Shown here: piece after piece, positions 28,419 to 36,799 of the stretch
How the letters are laid out: every line of letters starts with the position of its first letter
Position numbering within the stretch: position 1 is the first letter of the stretch
Origin: Candidatus Helarchaeota archaeon
GTDB lineage: Archaea; Asgardarchaeota; Lokiarchaeia; Helarchaeales; HEL-GB-A
Direction: 5' to 3'
DNA: 64,000 bases
NCBI GenBank assembly: GCA_013375455.1
Contig: JABXJT010000015.1
Span: 1 to 64,000, forward strand
Program-made: the position numbers and the translations under genes
Notes under the pieces: model-generated
The model's input: only the letters and a program-made list of their open reading frames with translations
Told to the model about the DNA's origin: nothing
Databases searched by the model: none

Positions 28419-29498
28419 CTAATTCCCGTCCTCTATTGGATAATGCCCATATTTCTCTATTGCGTTCGAGACCGCCATGATATTCGGCAAAGGTAGGTTA
28501 AAAGGGAGGCAACAAACAGGACTGACAATGTATCTTGCTCCAGGGGCCAAGTTAATGATGTTTTCCTTTACTTTTTCCTCGACATCTTGAGGAGTTCCGG
28601 TTAATAACTCTTGACTGACATCGATATTTGCACCCATGATGGTCATTTTAGGGAACTTTTTCTTAAAATCTATCCAGAAATTTATGTCCAAGGGGTGTGA
28701 ACCGTTGACAGCGGCAAATTTTATTTCCTTGCAGACTTCTTCAAAATAAGGTTGCATGCCACAATTATGCAAGATGAATGGGACTCCAATCTCCTTCTGC
28801 ATTCTTAAAATGAATTGCCCTTCATATTTCATGGCATCTTCAAAACTCATCATGGTTCTGTTAAATGCATAACCCGTATAGAAAATCAAAGGGGAGCGAG
28901 CGACTTTATCGACCCAGTTACGATACACGTCCATTTGGGATTCGTATATTTTCTCACATAACGTTAAGAGGATTTCTGGATTCTGTCGCATATCTCGATA
29001 TGCTTGAACTCCGCGCAGTTGTTGCACTACACTCCAAATTCCGAGCCCAATATTCTGTGGAAATTCTGTTTTTTCGAATAAAATCTTTGAAGCTTGAAAT
29101 GTCGTATTCCAAAGCTTCATTTTACCGTGATCAGGGATTTTTAATTGTTCAATATCTTCTTCTGTTTTGCAAATAACACCCTGTTCTACGAAAATCGGTT
29201 GATAATCAAACCATTTGATGCAGTTTGTTTTATTATTTGTTTTTGCAAAAGCAACAGCTTCTACAGGACCTGCATATACAGTTGGTAAAGCGATAATATC
29301 CGTATTCAGAAATTCATTTGCAATCAAGGCAGATTTCGCATAAATTTCGGGAGAACTGAATAATGTTCTGACATTAATTCCATTTATTCGAGTTAACATT
29401 TGTTCATCGATTAAGGCGAAATAAGGTACTTTATCAATTCTTTTGCTCCCATTTATAGCTCTTAATACTCGATTGAAGGATGCTTTCCAATCATGCAT
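28419..29498 (-). CDS. Corrinoid:coenzyme M methyltransferase-like protein (MtaA/MtbA type, UroD fold)
   Basis: 359 residues with the uroporphyrinogen-decarboxylase fold used by MtaA/MtbA/CmuA. The zinc motif H-x-C...C is present as H244-N-C246 (ILHNCGMQP) and C329/C330 (SPVCCLP). In methylotrophic methanogens this family moves a methyl group between a corrinoid protein and the coenzyme M thiol, bound to the zinc. Here it overlaps the corrinoid-protein gene by 8 bp and ends a series that begins with the alkyl-CoM reductase genes, so a role in moving alkyl or methyl groups to or from CoM is likely (inference). UroD itself is unlikely because the zinc motif is present. Confidence 0.8.
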   Translation of the reverse strand: MHDWKASFNRVLRAINGSKRIDKVPYFALIDEQMLTRINGINVRTLFSSPEIYAKSALIANEFLNTDIIALPTVYAGPVEAVAFAKTNNKTNCIKWFDYQPIFVEQGVICKTEEDIEQLKIPDHGKMKLWNTTFQASKILFEKTEFPQNIGLGIWSVVQQLRGVQAYRDMRQNPEILLTLCEKIYESQMDVYRNWVDKVARSPLIFYTGYAFNRTMMSFEDAMKYEGQFILRMQKEIGVPFILHNCGMQPYFEEVCKEIKFAAVNGSHPLDINFWIDFKKKFPKMTIMGANIDVSQELLTGTPQDVEEKVKENIINLAPGARYIVSPVCCLPFNLPLPNIMAVSNAIEKYGHYPIEDGN

Positions 29499-30147
29499 TT
29501 TGATTCCCTCCTCTTAGTAAGTTCTTGATTTTATTTAGACCATCCCAACCATCTGTAGCAAAATTATCTGCCCCAATCATCTTACAGGATTCATTCGTGA
29601 GAATGCCTCCCCCGACAATGATTTTTGCTTGAATATTTTCTTCTTTCAGCATTATTACTGTCTTCTGCATGGCTGAAATACTGGTCGTGAGCAACCCACT
29701 CAATCCAATCACATCTGGCTTACTTTTTTTCGCCTTTTCAACAATTGTTTCGGGAGGAACATCAGTCCCTAAATCAATAACTTCATAACCTTGTCCCTGT
29801 AATAATGCCCCTACCAAATTTTTACCTATTGAATGTACATCCCCCTCAACAGAGCCAAGCAATATAGTTCCCGTGGACTTTTCATCAGAATTGGCTTTGA
29901 GATGCGGTTTTAAAAAGTCCACTGCTTTAATCATGGCATCAGCGGAGATTAATAAATCCGGTAAATAATACTCCATTTTTTCGAATAAATCTCCAACCAT
30001 CTCTGAACCCTTTATAACACCATTCTCTAATATTACTTTCGCACCAATTCCCATGTTCAATCCTTTCTTAGTCAATTCAATTGCTTGATCCACATCTCCT
30101 TTGATAATTGCCTCTTTTAATTTTTCTAAGATATCGTTGTACTCCAA
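29491..30147 (-). CDS. Corrinoid-binding protein (MtaC/MtbC-like)
   Basis: 218 residues from a TTG start preceded by AGGAGTTGA. An N-terminal four-helix cap (residues about 1-85) and a Rossmann domain carry the DxHxxG cobalamin motif, D103-V-H105-S-I-G108 in VEGDVHSIGKN, followed by VIDLGTDVPPE, VIGLSGLLTTS and KIIVGGGIL. H105 should be the lower axial ligand of cobalt. It overlaps the MtaA-like gene and lies about 40 bp downstream of AtwA. No substrate-specific MtaB/MtbB partner is present in the window, so the alkyl donor or acceptor is missing or is the reductase product itself. Confidence 0.85.
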   Translation of the reverse strand: MEYNDILEKLKEAIIKGDVDQAIELTKKGLNMGIGAKVILENGVIKGSEMVGDLFEKMEYYLPDLLISADAMIKAVDFLKPHLKANSDEKSTGTILLGSVEGDVHSIGKNLVGALLQGQGYEVIDLGTDVPPETIVEKAKKSKPDVIGLSGLLTTSISAMQKTVIMLKEENIQAKIIVGGGILTNESCKMIGADNFATDGWDGLNKIKNLLRGGNQNA

Positions 30148-30189
30148 AAAATCAACTCCTGTAAAAAAAAAAGAAACGAAAAAATTCAT

Positions 30190-31815
30190 TTAAGCATGAA
30201 ATTGGGCTTTCGATTCTATTTCCCTAAAAGTATCAATAACGGTATCAGGGTCTCCTAGTGACTTCAATTTTCCAGAAGCCATGAGGGCTGCTCGGTCACA
30301 GACGGCTTTGATGAAATCAATGTCATGGGAGATAATCATGTAACTCTGATTAAGGTTATCCCGCGCATTCTTAATGGAACGCACGATCTCCATTCTTGTA
30401 AGGGGATCTGCGGTTCCGGTTGGTTCATCCAGAATCACGATTTTCGGTTCTTTAATTAATACGCGCGCTATAGCAACCCGATGCCGTTCCCCCTCACTGA
30501 TATTATCCGGAAACTTGTAAATTAAAGCATCAATCTCTTTATTCGTGAAATTCACCCCTCTCAATGCATCGTACGCTTTCTTTGTTTTCATCTCTTCACC
30601 CATTGGTTGTTCAATAGCTCCAATTAAATTGTCGAGAACTGTAAGATGTGGATAGAGGCAGTATTCTTGGTGAAGGATTTCCATGTACTTCAAGGCCCGC
30701 CCCCGTTCCTCAACGCCTGGGACGCTCATATCAACCCAATCATCTCCAATTTTAACCAAGATATGTCCCGTAGTAATTTTCTTTTCACCAATCAACATTT
30801 GGACCAGCGAGGTCTTGCCCGCGCCTGATACGCCGACTAAGCCGAAAATTTCACCCTCCATTACATTGAACGAGATATCATTTACTGCCCTCACAACGCC
30901 CCGGTCGTGCGTGTAATAGGTCTTAAAACAATTTTCAATGCGGATTAGAGGATTTTCATATTGACGACGATCGATGATGACATCACCCATTTTTTCGAGA
31001 AACTCGTCTGCCACTTTCTGGGGATCGCCTTTGGAGACTATTTCTCCATCTTCGAGAAGTATGGCTACTTCAGACAATTCCACGACTGCGGTAGGCCAAT
31101 GAGAAGTCACGAGTAATGTGAGCCCTTCCTCTCTTACGGCTTCTTTCATCACATCGTGGACAGCAATAGCCGTGACAGGATCTAGTGTTCCCGTGGGTTC
31201 ATCCGCAATAAATAGAAGTGGATCACGGGCTAAGCACATTGCAAAGACGGATCGCTGTTTTTCACCGCCCGATAGATCTCGGGCAAGGTGAGTCGCCCGG
31301 TGTGAGAGCTTGACCTGTTGGAGGAGCCGAAGCCCCCGGGTATTAATCATCTTCTGAGGATAATTGATTTTAGTTAGGATTCTTTCAATATTCGTCATGA
31401 CTGGTAATTCTCCGAAAATACCGAAAGTTCTTTGGAACATTATGGATATACGATTATACAATCCATATGAAATGGGCGTAAATTCCTTCCGTTCTTTCCA
31501 GTAATTTACGTCCTTATATTCAAGGGTTGCACCACATTTTGAACAAGTCTGCCCCGCTTTACTTCCATATTCAATCCAGAAACAATTCGGACAATATGAT
31601 ATATGAAAAATGATCTCCCCTCGAATAGGTTCATATTCTTTCGTGCCCCGAATTGCATTCATCAATACGGATTTTCCCGAACCAGATTTTCCGAGAATCC
31701 CAAAAGAATGCCCTTCAGCAATTGTAAAACTAATATTTTTAATTGAAGGCTCGCCTCTCACGAATTCCACTGTGACATCATTCACATCTAAAAAAGGTCT
31801 TTTTTTATCAGCCAT
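30190..31815 (-). CDS. atwA: Methyl-coenzyme M reductase activation component A2 (AtwA), twin ABC ATPase
   Basis: About 541 residues from the ATG preceded by AAAGGAGTG. Two ABC modules are seen: Walker A GILGKSGSGKSV near residue 40 and GLVGVSGAGKTSLVQ near residue 325; signatures DLSGGEKQRS and NISEGERHRVAIARV; Walker B LLFIADEPTGTLDP and IVILDEPTGTADP. A zinc-ribbon-like insert CPNCFW...CSKCG sits in the first module, as in AtwA. In methanogens this ATPase takes part in reductive activation of MCR F430 to Ni(I). Its place directly after McrA and the SCP2-like gene supports that role for this divergent reductase. Confidence 0.85.
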   Translation of the reverse strand: MADKKRPFLDVNDVTVEFVRGEPSIKNISFTIAEGHSFGILGKSGSGKSVLMNAIRGTKEYEPIRGEIIFHISYCPNCFWIEYGSKAGQTCSKCGATLEYKDVNYWKERKEFTPISYGLYNRISIMFQRTFGIFGELPVMTNIERILTKINYPQKMINTRGLRLLQQVKLSHRATHLARDLSGGEKQRSVFAMCLARDPLLFIADEPTGTLDPVTAIAVHDVMKEAVREEGLTLLVTSHWPTAVVELSEVAILLEDGEIVSKGDPQKVADEFLEKMGDVIIDRRQYENPLIRIENCFKTYYTHDRGVVRAVNDISFNVMEGEIFGLVGVSGAGKTSLVQMLIGEKKITTGHILVKIGDDWVDMSVPGVEERGRALKYMEILHQEYCLYPHLTVLDNLIGAIEQPMGEEMKTKKAYDALRGVNFTNKEIDALIYKFPDNISEGERHRVAIARVLIKEPKIVILDEPTGTADPLTRMEIVRSIKNARDNLNQSYMIISHDIDFIKAVCDRAALMASGKLKSLGDPDTVIDTFREIESKAQFHA

Positions 31816-31832
31816 ATTATTCACTCCTTTCA

Positions 31833-32351
31833 TCAGGGGTGCCCTACGGGCCAAATGAAGGGCCGATCCTCCTTTGCTTTTTCAATTGTTTTTCCTTTCG
31901 CCACTTCTAGAATATCAGCTAAATCAATTAATACGGTTAGATTCCCATAAATGCGAGCACGCCCGAGCCAAAAGGGCATTGTGAAATCATTTTCCTTATC
32001 CATTAAAAAACGGGCGAGATCATAGTAATTGAAACTGAGAACTATATCTGGCTCTGCATCTGGAATGCCAGGGTTCACGGAAGTTGGTGAAACCATGAAT
32101 GAAAGATGTTCTACACCTTTCGTTGGATGTACAATCTCAAGAAGAATTAATCTATGCGGAATGAGACTAGCGACTTTGACGGCTTCAGGCGTAATGATCG
32201 CTTTATCTAACATATAATCGATGAAGAGCATGATGCCGGCAGGTTCGCCACCATGGTCTTTTATCCAATCGACTCCTTTCCACCATTCACCTTGGAATTC
32301 CTCTTCCCACCATTCTTTTTTCTCTGAGGTATCCTTTCCTTCTTCAGTCAT
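31833..32351 (-). CDS. SCP2-like (sterol-carrier-type) small protein in the alkyl-CoM reductase operon
   Basis: 172 residues. The start is the ATG right after the McrA stop, preceded by AAAGGAGG inside the last McrA codons; a longer frame with a TTG start would overlap McrA. Residues about 105-155 (PDIVLSFNYYDLARFLMDKE ... FWLGRARIYGNLTVLIDLADIL) match the SCP2 fold pattern, where a D-[IV]-[TV]-[IL] strand, a DL..LL helix and a G-x-[LA]-x-[IV]-x-G-[DN] strand line a hydrophobic tunnel. The N-terminal part is acidic and Trp-rich. Such domains bind fatty acyl or other apolar ligands. In this operon it might hold alkane, alkyl-CoM or a lipid (inference). No such gene is found in canonical mcrBDCGA operons. 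Confidence 0.65.
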   Translation of the reverse strand: MTEEGKDTSEKKEWWEEEFQGEWWKGVDWIKDHGGEPAGIMLFIDYMLDKAIITPEAVKVASLIPHRLILLEIVHPTKGVEHLSFMVSPTSVNPGIPDAEPDIVLSFNYYDLARFLMDKENDFTMPFWLGRARIYGNLTVLIDLADILEVAKGKTIEKAKEDRPFIWPVGHP

Positions 32352-32352
32352 A

Positions 32353-34191
32353 TTATTCCTCCTTTCTTTGTATTCGCTCACCTGCTGGTGAATACCCTTT
32401 TTGTGCTCCTGCAATGATGTCTTTGAGTGGATCCTTAAAATTGAACTTTAAATTGGAGTCCGCGAATGCGACCTTCACAATAGGAGAGCAGACCCAAGGA
32501 TCCCCACGGGCTAGTGCGGCGCAAAACCCTGCCCCCGCCATGCCGTATACTTGAGCTATGCCATAAATATTGAGAGGGGTGTTAAGACCTTGGAGCTCGG
32601 GAAGTCCTCCTTCTTCTAGGCGAAGAGAACATGAATTCGCCATCCCAATATGATCTACCATCTCATTCCCTGCTGAAGATCGAAGCCAACCTTCTTTAAC
32701 TAAGAGTGCATTCGCATACCGTAATCCCCAGAGCCCGGCAGTCGGAGAACCTGTTAATAATGATGCTATATTAGCCGCAATTGATCCCAGTAGAAAGGTA
32801 CGCTGAACCCCTGACCATAATAATTCCATCAGGGTTGGATATTTTTCTAGAGTAGTCATCACCTCATGGACTACTGTCTCAATGACCCAACGTAGATTGT
32901 ACCACCGAGCTGGAACCACCTTCTGTTCGTACTTAGTAATTCGGGAGAAGTATTTGTGAGTTAAATTAGCAAGAATGTCCAGGAAATCTTCTTGAATATC
33001 GGCACAGAATGAAGCTACGGCTAAAGCAGCGGGTAAATTAAAAGATCCGGAGGTATATAGACCACTCCACATTTCAGTAAGAACGGGGACGATGATACTC
33101 ATGCATCCTATGGTCTTACTCAGATATTTTCTTGCTAGTTCTTCGTTTTCCGTTGCAATTTCAAGAAATGGTTTTGCGGGTAATTCCGAGTCACCTTGAC
33201 AGATATCTGCTAAGTAACCAAAAGGAATCCCACCCAATTCATTCGGTGAATGCGCGCGGGAAGGCCAAGTTTTCTCCCCTAAAAGAATTGTATTAGCTTG
33301 ACGGGTGGCATTCGCAATATCTGATATAACGCTATCAAATGACAAACGATAAGTACCGATAAAGGCGACAACGCTATTTAAGGCACCCCACTTTAAGGTC
33401 GCACCTCCATCTCCCGTGCGCACTACTAGAGTAGGAGCACGTATCACGAGATGAATGGTATCTCCAATTGCCTCTTTAAATTTTTGCACCTTTGATTCAT
33501 GGAAATGTTTGTCAATATCAATTAGAAACCTAGGATCAACAAAATCCTTAATCTCATCATTTCCCGTGATTATTTTACAATATGCATCAGAAACTAAAGC
33601 TGGATCGACATCTGCAAATTGCTCTAATAGAATCGTGCCGCCGCCTATCGTATGTTGGACAGATCGCAAATACTGATTTACAGATTCTGGCGTAACTTCT
33701 TTACCAGCACGCACTTGTATCGTGCGATGTGGAATATCCAAGTTTAAAATAAGAGTTCTCTTAATATCATCATATAACTGTTGCATTGCAAAATTATTCA
33801 AATAATGTAATGCTTCAGGTTCAACTTTAACATCAGTTGTTGAAATCGTGAATGGCCGAAGCTCTCGCTGCCCCATTGGTTCCATTAAACTATGGTGGTA
33901 AGCTGGAACCTGACGTTTTACTGCTATTCCAATGGATTCCTCCTGGTACTTCATTTTTGTCTTTGATTGCCCATAACCGCCTCTTTGATACATCTTGTAA
34001 TCCGATTTAGTAATGGGTTCGGTCTCAAAGATCTTCTCGAGTGTCTTCCAGATGCGTCTTTTCTTTTCAATTGGCAAGAAATCACGCAGAGCACGAACGG
34101 CTTGGCGAAGATATTGGGATGCTTTTGCAGTTGCTTCCATTTCACCTGTCAATTCTTTTGGTAATTTTCCTTTCTGTAGTGGACCTGACAT
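32353..34191 (-). CDS. mcrA: Alkyl-/methyl-coenzyme M reductase alpha subunit (divergent McrA)
   Basis: 612 residues, slightly longer than the 550 of methanogen McrA because of N-terminal and internal insertions. Strongly matching blocks are ISTTDVKVEPEALHYLNN, NNFAMQQLYDDIKRT, RAGKEVTPESVNQYL, AYCKIITGNDEIKD, NELGGIPFGYLADICQ and VKVAFADSN. Against M. marburgensis numbering, Gly445 (thioglycine) = G508, Arg271 = R312 and Gln400 = Q463 are kept. The axial F430 ligand Gln147 aligns with L189 (a Gln lies two residues on), His257 with Q298, Phe443/Tyr444 with S506/A507, Cys452 with I515, and the Phe330/Tyr333 region with Leu/Pro/Ala. This fits an alkane-type enzyme with a wide pocket rather than a methane enzyme. 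Confidence 0.93.
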   Translation of the reverse strand: MSGPLQKGKLPKELTGEMEATAKASQYLRQAVRALRDFLPIEKKRRIWKTLEKIFETEPITKSDYKMYQRGGYGQSKTKMKYQEESIGIAVKRQVPAYHHSLMEPMGQRELRPFTISTTDVKVEPEALHYLNNFAMQQLYDDIKRTLILNLDIPHRTIQVRAGKEVTPESVNQYLRSVQHTIGGGTILLEQFADVDPALVSDAYCKIITGNDEIKDFVDPRFLIDIDKHFHESKVQKFKEAIGDTIHLVIRAPTLVVRTGDGGATLKWGALNSVVAFIGTYRLSFDSVISDIANATRQANTILLGEKTWPSRAHSPNELGGIPFGYLADICQGDSELPAKPFLEIATENEELARKYLSKTIGCMSIIVPVLTEMWSGLYTSGSFNLPAALAVASFCADIQEDFLDILANLTHKYFSRITKYEQKVVPARWYNLRWVIETVVHEVMTTLEKYPTLMELLWSGVQRTFLLGSIAANIASLLTGSPTAGLWGLRYANALLVKEGWLRSSAGNEMVDHIGMANSCSLRLEEGGLPELQGLNTPLNIYGIAQVYGMAGAGFCAALARGDPWVCSPIVKVAFADSNLKFNFKDPLKDIIAGAQKGYSPAGERIQRKEE

Positions 34192-34202
34192 CTCAATTCC
34201 TC

Positions 34203-35012
34203 CTAAAGATTATTAACCATTTCAGGCTTAAAACCGCCAAGAATTCTTAGTTCCCCTATCCGACTGAGAACCATTAACACTTCAGCTTTCGATTTATACT
34301 GGCTAGTGTCCCAGCGATAGGTGGGATCAATGGCTTTCAATTCATTTTCTGATACAGGATACCCTAGAGGCACGGGCTTGTCCAAAGTTTCCGCATGCAT
34401 GTTTTTGGTATATACAATATGCCCCGTATCAAAATCCAAAATGTACCGTTTCCGGGCATCAAACATTAAATCCATTTCATCTAATCGAGCGGAATGCCCT
34501 TGAGGCGTGATGGAACGCAATGCCGTTCGGCCTGTATCGAACACTTCCATCTCAATCATTAATTTAGCGGCAGCTTCAACATCGCGCTCTCGCATTTCAA
34601 GGAGTGTGCGATCGCAGTCAACGAGCGTATCAACACCTCTAAATCGCGTGAAATACATTCGTTCCCTTAACCAGGGGGCAATAGGCGGACGCCAAAAACT
34701 ATCCACCATCTGAACATAACGCATTCTATCACCTGAATCTGCTCCAGGGGAGGGCACGACTAACTCTTTAATGGGGTCATAAGCTTCCATTAGTTCATCG
34801 AGAGGGGGATGAAGACTGAGATACAATCCACCTGGTGCACGATGCCCTAGTAACCGAACAATATCATCATCAGGAATATTACGTAATCTGACTAACCGCC
34901 GATCCCGATTAACAACCTTCCGTCTTCTCTCTGAGGCACGTCCAAATCCAGGATAAAATTGGGGTTCCCATCCTTTAATTTGCTTTATTCCACGTCTATC
35001 ACTCATTGGCAT
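34203..35012 (-). CDS. mcrG: Alkyl-/methyl-coenzyme M reductase gamma subunit (McrG)
   Basis: About 269 residues. Conserved McrG blocks are YPGFGRASERRRKVV, LRNIPDDDIVRLLGHRAPGG, SLHPPLDEL, DPIKELVVPSPGA, GDRMRYVQMVDS, RFRGVDTL, GHSARLDEMDLMFDARKRYI and LDKPVPLGYPV. It forms the (alpha-beta-gamma)2 reductase with McrA and McrB and helps bind F430 and CoB. The start is placed at the ATG 8 bp after GGGAGTGA, giving MPMSDRR; an upstream in-frame GTG is possible. It lies 11 bp upstream of mcrA. Confidence 0.93.
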   Translation of the reverse strand: MPMSDRRGIKQIKGWEPQFYPGFGRASERRRKVVNRDRRLVRLRNIPDDDIVRLLGHRAPGGLYLSLHPPLDELMEAYDPIKELVVPSPGADSGDRMRYVQMVDSFWRPPIAPWLRERMYFTRFRGVDTLVDCDRTLLEMRERDVEAAAKLMIEMEVFDTGRTALRSITPQGHSARLDEMDLMFDARKRYILDFDTGHIVYTKNMHAETLDKPVPLGYPVSENELKAIDPTYRWDTSQYKSKAEVLMVLSRIGELRILGGFKPEMVNNL

Positions 35013-35025
35013 AAATTTCACTCCC

Positions 35026-36411
35026 TCATATTGAAGATTTTATTTCCTCCGCTGCTGTTACTATTTTCTCTAAGGGGTTTGAAAATAAATCGTCGACTTG
35101 TTTAAGCCGGAAAAACACCCCTGAGGTGACTTCTGGTCGAAATAGCTGCGTGCCGCTATCCAAACACATGGCTGCCGCAAGACAAGGTGAAACAAAACCA
35201 GAGCTATGTCGAATTAAATTATTATTAAGTGTAAAGGCACCAATTCCTCCAGCTCCTCCTTCATCATGTGCGAATTTGGTTAACCCAAGTCCAATACCCA
35301 TGATCCGACCACAGTCCGGATCTGGCAGACCACCTGATTCAAACATGCACAAATCACTAAACCCAGAAAACACGGATGCAACTGATTGGGCGGCGCGGCT
35401 AGCACCAACATTAACTATGCTAGCAGCTAATAGCCCTGCACACATATATGCATTCCAACGAGGATAATCTTTTGCAGTATACATCCGATATCCCGAGAAA
35501 ACTTTTGCAGGAAATCCTCGTCCCTGTTTAAGAACTTTATCTTCTAACCCTATACGAATCAAACTCGATACAACATCCCCCACGGTTCCCTCTTTATTTT
35601 GCTCAATTAAATCCAATACGAGTCGATCCCCATTGAGTCCCTGGTACGCTAATCCTAACAAATGATATCTTTCAAACCAACCTAACGCATTCCCCATTTC
35701 AAATTGCGCCGCTTGATCTACAATAGATGCTAGGACAACTGCATCGAAGGTTCTTTTTTCCGCTAAGGCAACGATGTGGTTAATTGTTATCGTTTTAAAC
35801 CCGGTTCCTAACCCTTCCTGCACTGTCGTCGGCTGAAGCAAGCTAAAAATTGGGTTCCCGGGTTGAAACGCCATTGTCTGGGGATAGCGACCCAGCAAGA
35901 CATTCTTTAGGATGTTCACGCCATCAGGATCCGTGTTTGGGGTGACATCAAAAATTTCAGAAAGAGCTTGCCCCATTGCAACGGCTGTGATGCTTAAGGG
36001 AGGATCCCGACCTGAAGATGCAATCATCCGTTGAAACGGAATTTTAACCATTATAATATCATTTCCAGGTAATACTTGAGCAAATGTCCCATCTTTACCC
36101 TTATTATAGGAAACTTGGATGAGTTTATCCAATTTTTCAGCTATGTTAGCCGCATTAGCTACAATATTCCAGTCTCGTGCATGCCAGGGCATATTTATTT
36201 CATCTTGACGGGAAGTAGAGCTATACCCGACTTTTCCCTGCCGAAGCATTCTTTCTATTTTTTTAAGATTCACAAAAGCGGTGCTCTTTAAAAAAGTCAA
36301 GACGCGATTCATATAAGGATTATTTAACGGACTTAAGGTTTCGATTGGTAAATCTTCAGCTAAACACTTCCCAAGATCATTATAGATGTCTATCTTATCC
36401 TCAAATTTCAC
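35026..36411 (-). CDS. mcrB: Alkyl-/methyl-coenzyme M reductase beta subunit (McrB)
   Basis: 461 residues. The start is the GTG after AAGGTGAAGTAT, giving M-KFEDKIDIYNDLGKCL, which lines up with the family start KFEDKVDLYDDRG. Other matching blocks are ETLSPLNNPYMNRVL, LGRYPQTMAFQPGNP, GRGFPAKVFSGYRMYTAKDYPRWNAY, CGRIMGIGLGLTKFAHDEGGAGGIGAF and HSSGFVSPCLAAAM. The beta subunit contributes to the CoB channel and F430 pocket. Gene order B-G-A without mcrC and mcrD is like alkane-oxidising archaea and unlike methanogen mcrBDCGA operons. Confidence 0.93.
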   Translation of the reverse strand: MKFEDKIDIYNDLGKCLAEDLPIETLSPLNNPYMNRVLTFLKSTAFVNLKKIERMLRQGKVGYSSTSRQDEINMPWHARDWNIVANAANIAEKLDKLIQVSYNKGKDGTFAQVLPGNDIIMVKIPFQRMIASSGRDPPLSITAVAMGQALSEIFDVTPNTDPDGVNILKNVLLGRYPQTMAFQPGNPIFSLLQPTTVQEGLGTGFKTITINHIVALAEKRTFDAVVLASIVDQAAQFEMGNALGWFERYHLLGLAYQGLNGDRLVLDLIEQNKEGTVGDVVSSLIRIGLEDKVLKQGRGFPAKVFSGYRMYTAKDYPRWNAYMCAGLLAASIVNVGASRAAQSVASVFSGFSDLCMFESGGLPDPDCGRIMGIGLGLTKFAHDEGGAGGIGAFTLNNNLIRHSSGFVSPCLAAAMCLDSGTQLFRPEVTSGVFFRLKQVDDLFSNPLEKIVTAAEEIKSSI

Positions 36412-36445
36412 ATACTTCACCTTTTGATGCTATAAGAGTAGCATC

Positions 36446-36688
36446 CTATGTTTTATATTTCTTTTCCATGTCAGCGACCATTTCCGCTAAACGCTTCCGG
36501 ATGTGTTCCTTTGCGGCTTTAACTGCTTCCAAAGGTCCACGAACTGCTAAGTAATATGGGGAATCAAGATCTTTGGGGGCAATTAACTTCAAATTGAATT
36601 TTTCGATCACTTCTGTTAACAATTCTTCCAGATTTGGAGTGCCGGGCGGAAATCGGAGGTCATATTCTTCTTCTTTAGCCACGATCAT
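36446..36688 (-). CDS. 80-residue protein at the head of the reductase operon (half-ferredoxin-like fold?)
   Basis: 80 residues with RBS AAAAGG before the ATG. The pattern strand (EEYDLRFPP), helix (LEELLTEVIEKFN), strand (LKLIAP), strand (YYLAVRG), helix (PLEAVKAAKEHIRKRLAEM) suggests a beta-alpha-beta-beta-alpha unit like half of a ferredoxin-like domain. It lies 34 bp upstream of mcrB, the position opposite to mcrD in methanogen operons, whose product also has a ferredoxin-like fold. There is no clear sequence match to McrD, so equivalence is only a guess. Confidence 0.6.
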   Translation of the reverse strand: MIVAKEEEYDLRFPPGTPNLEELLTEVIEKFNLKLIAPKDLDSPYYLAVRGPLEAVKAAKEHIRKRLAEMVADMEKKYKT

Positions 36689-36724
36689 GACCTTTTGATT
36701 ACTGTTTAAGATTAAATTATTTCA

Positions 36725-36750
36725 GATATTTAACTTATTTTTAACTTTCG
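36725..36750 (-). promoter_or_regulatory. Probable promoter of the reductase operon
   Basis: On the minus strand, AGTTAAAAATAAGTTAAATATC lies 37-60 bp upstream of the 80-aa gene start, with the purine run CGAAAG just before it as a possible BRE. This is the only strongly AT-rich TATA-like stretch in the 111-bp gap to the coiled-coil gene. Placement is by eye. Confidence 0.35.
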
Positions 36751-36799
36751 GATTGATCCCTTCCAAAAAATAAGAATCATAGTAAAAATAAGGTGTATT

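Noticed and set aside
28419..36688. Canonical methanogenesis operon
   Set aside because: No mcrC/mcrD, no MtaB-type or Mtr genes in the window, and McrA lacks the methane-pocket aromatics and the aligned axial Gln; alkane-type reductase fits better.
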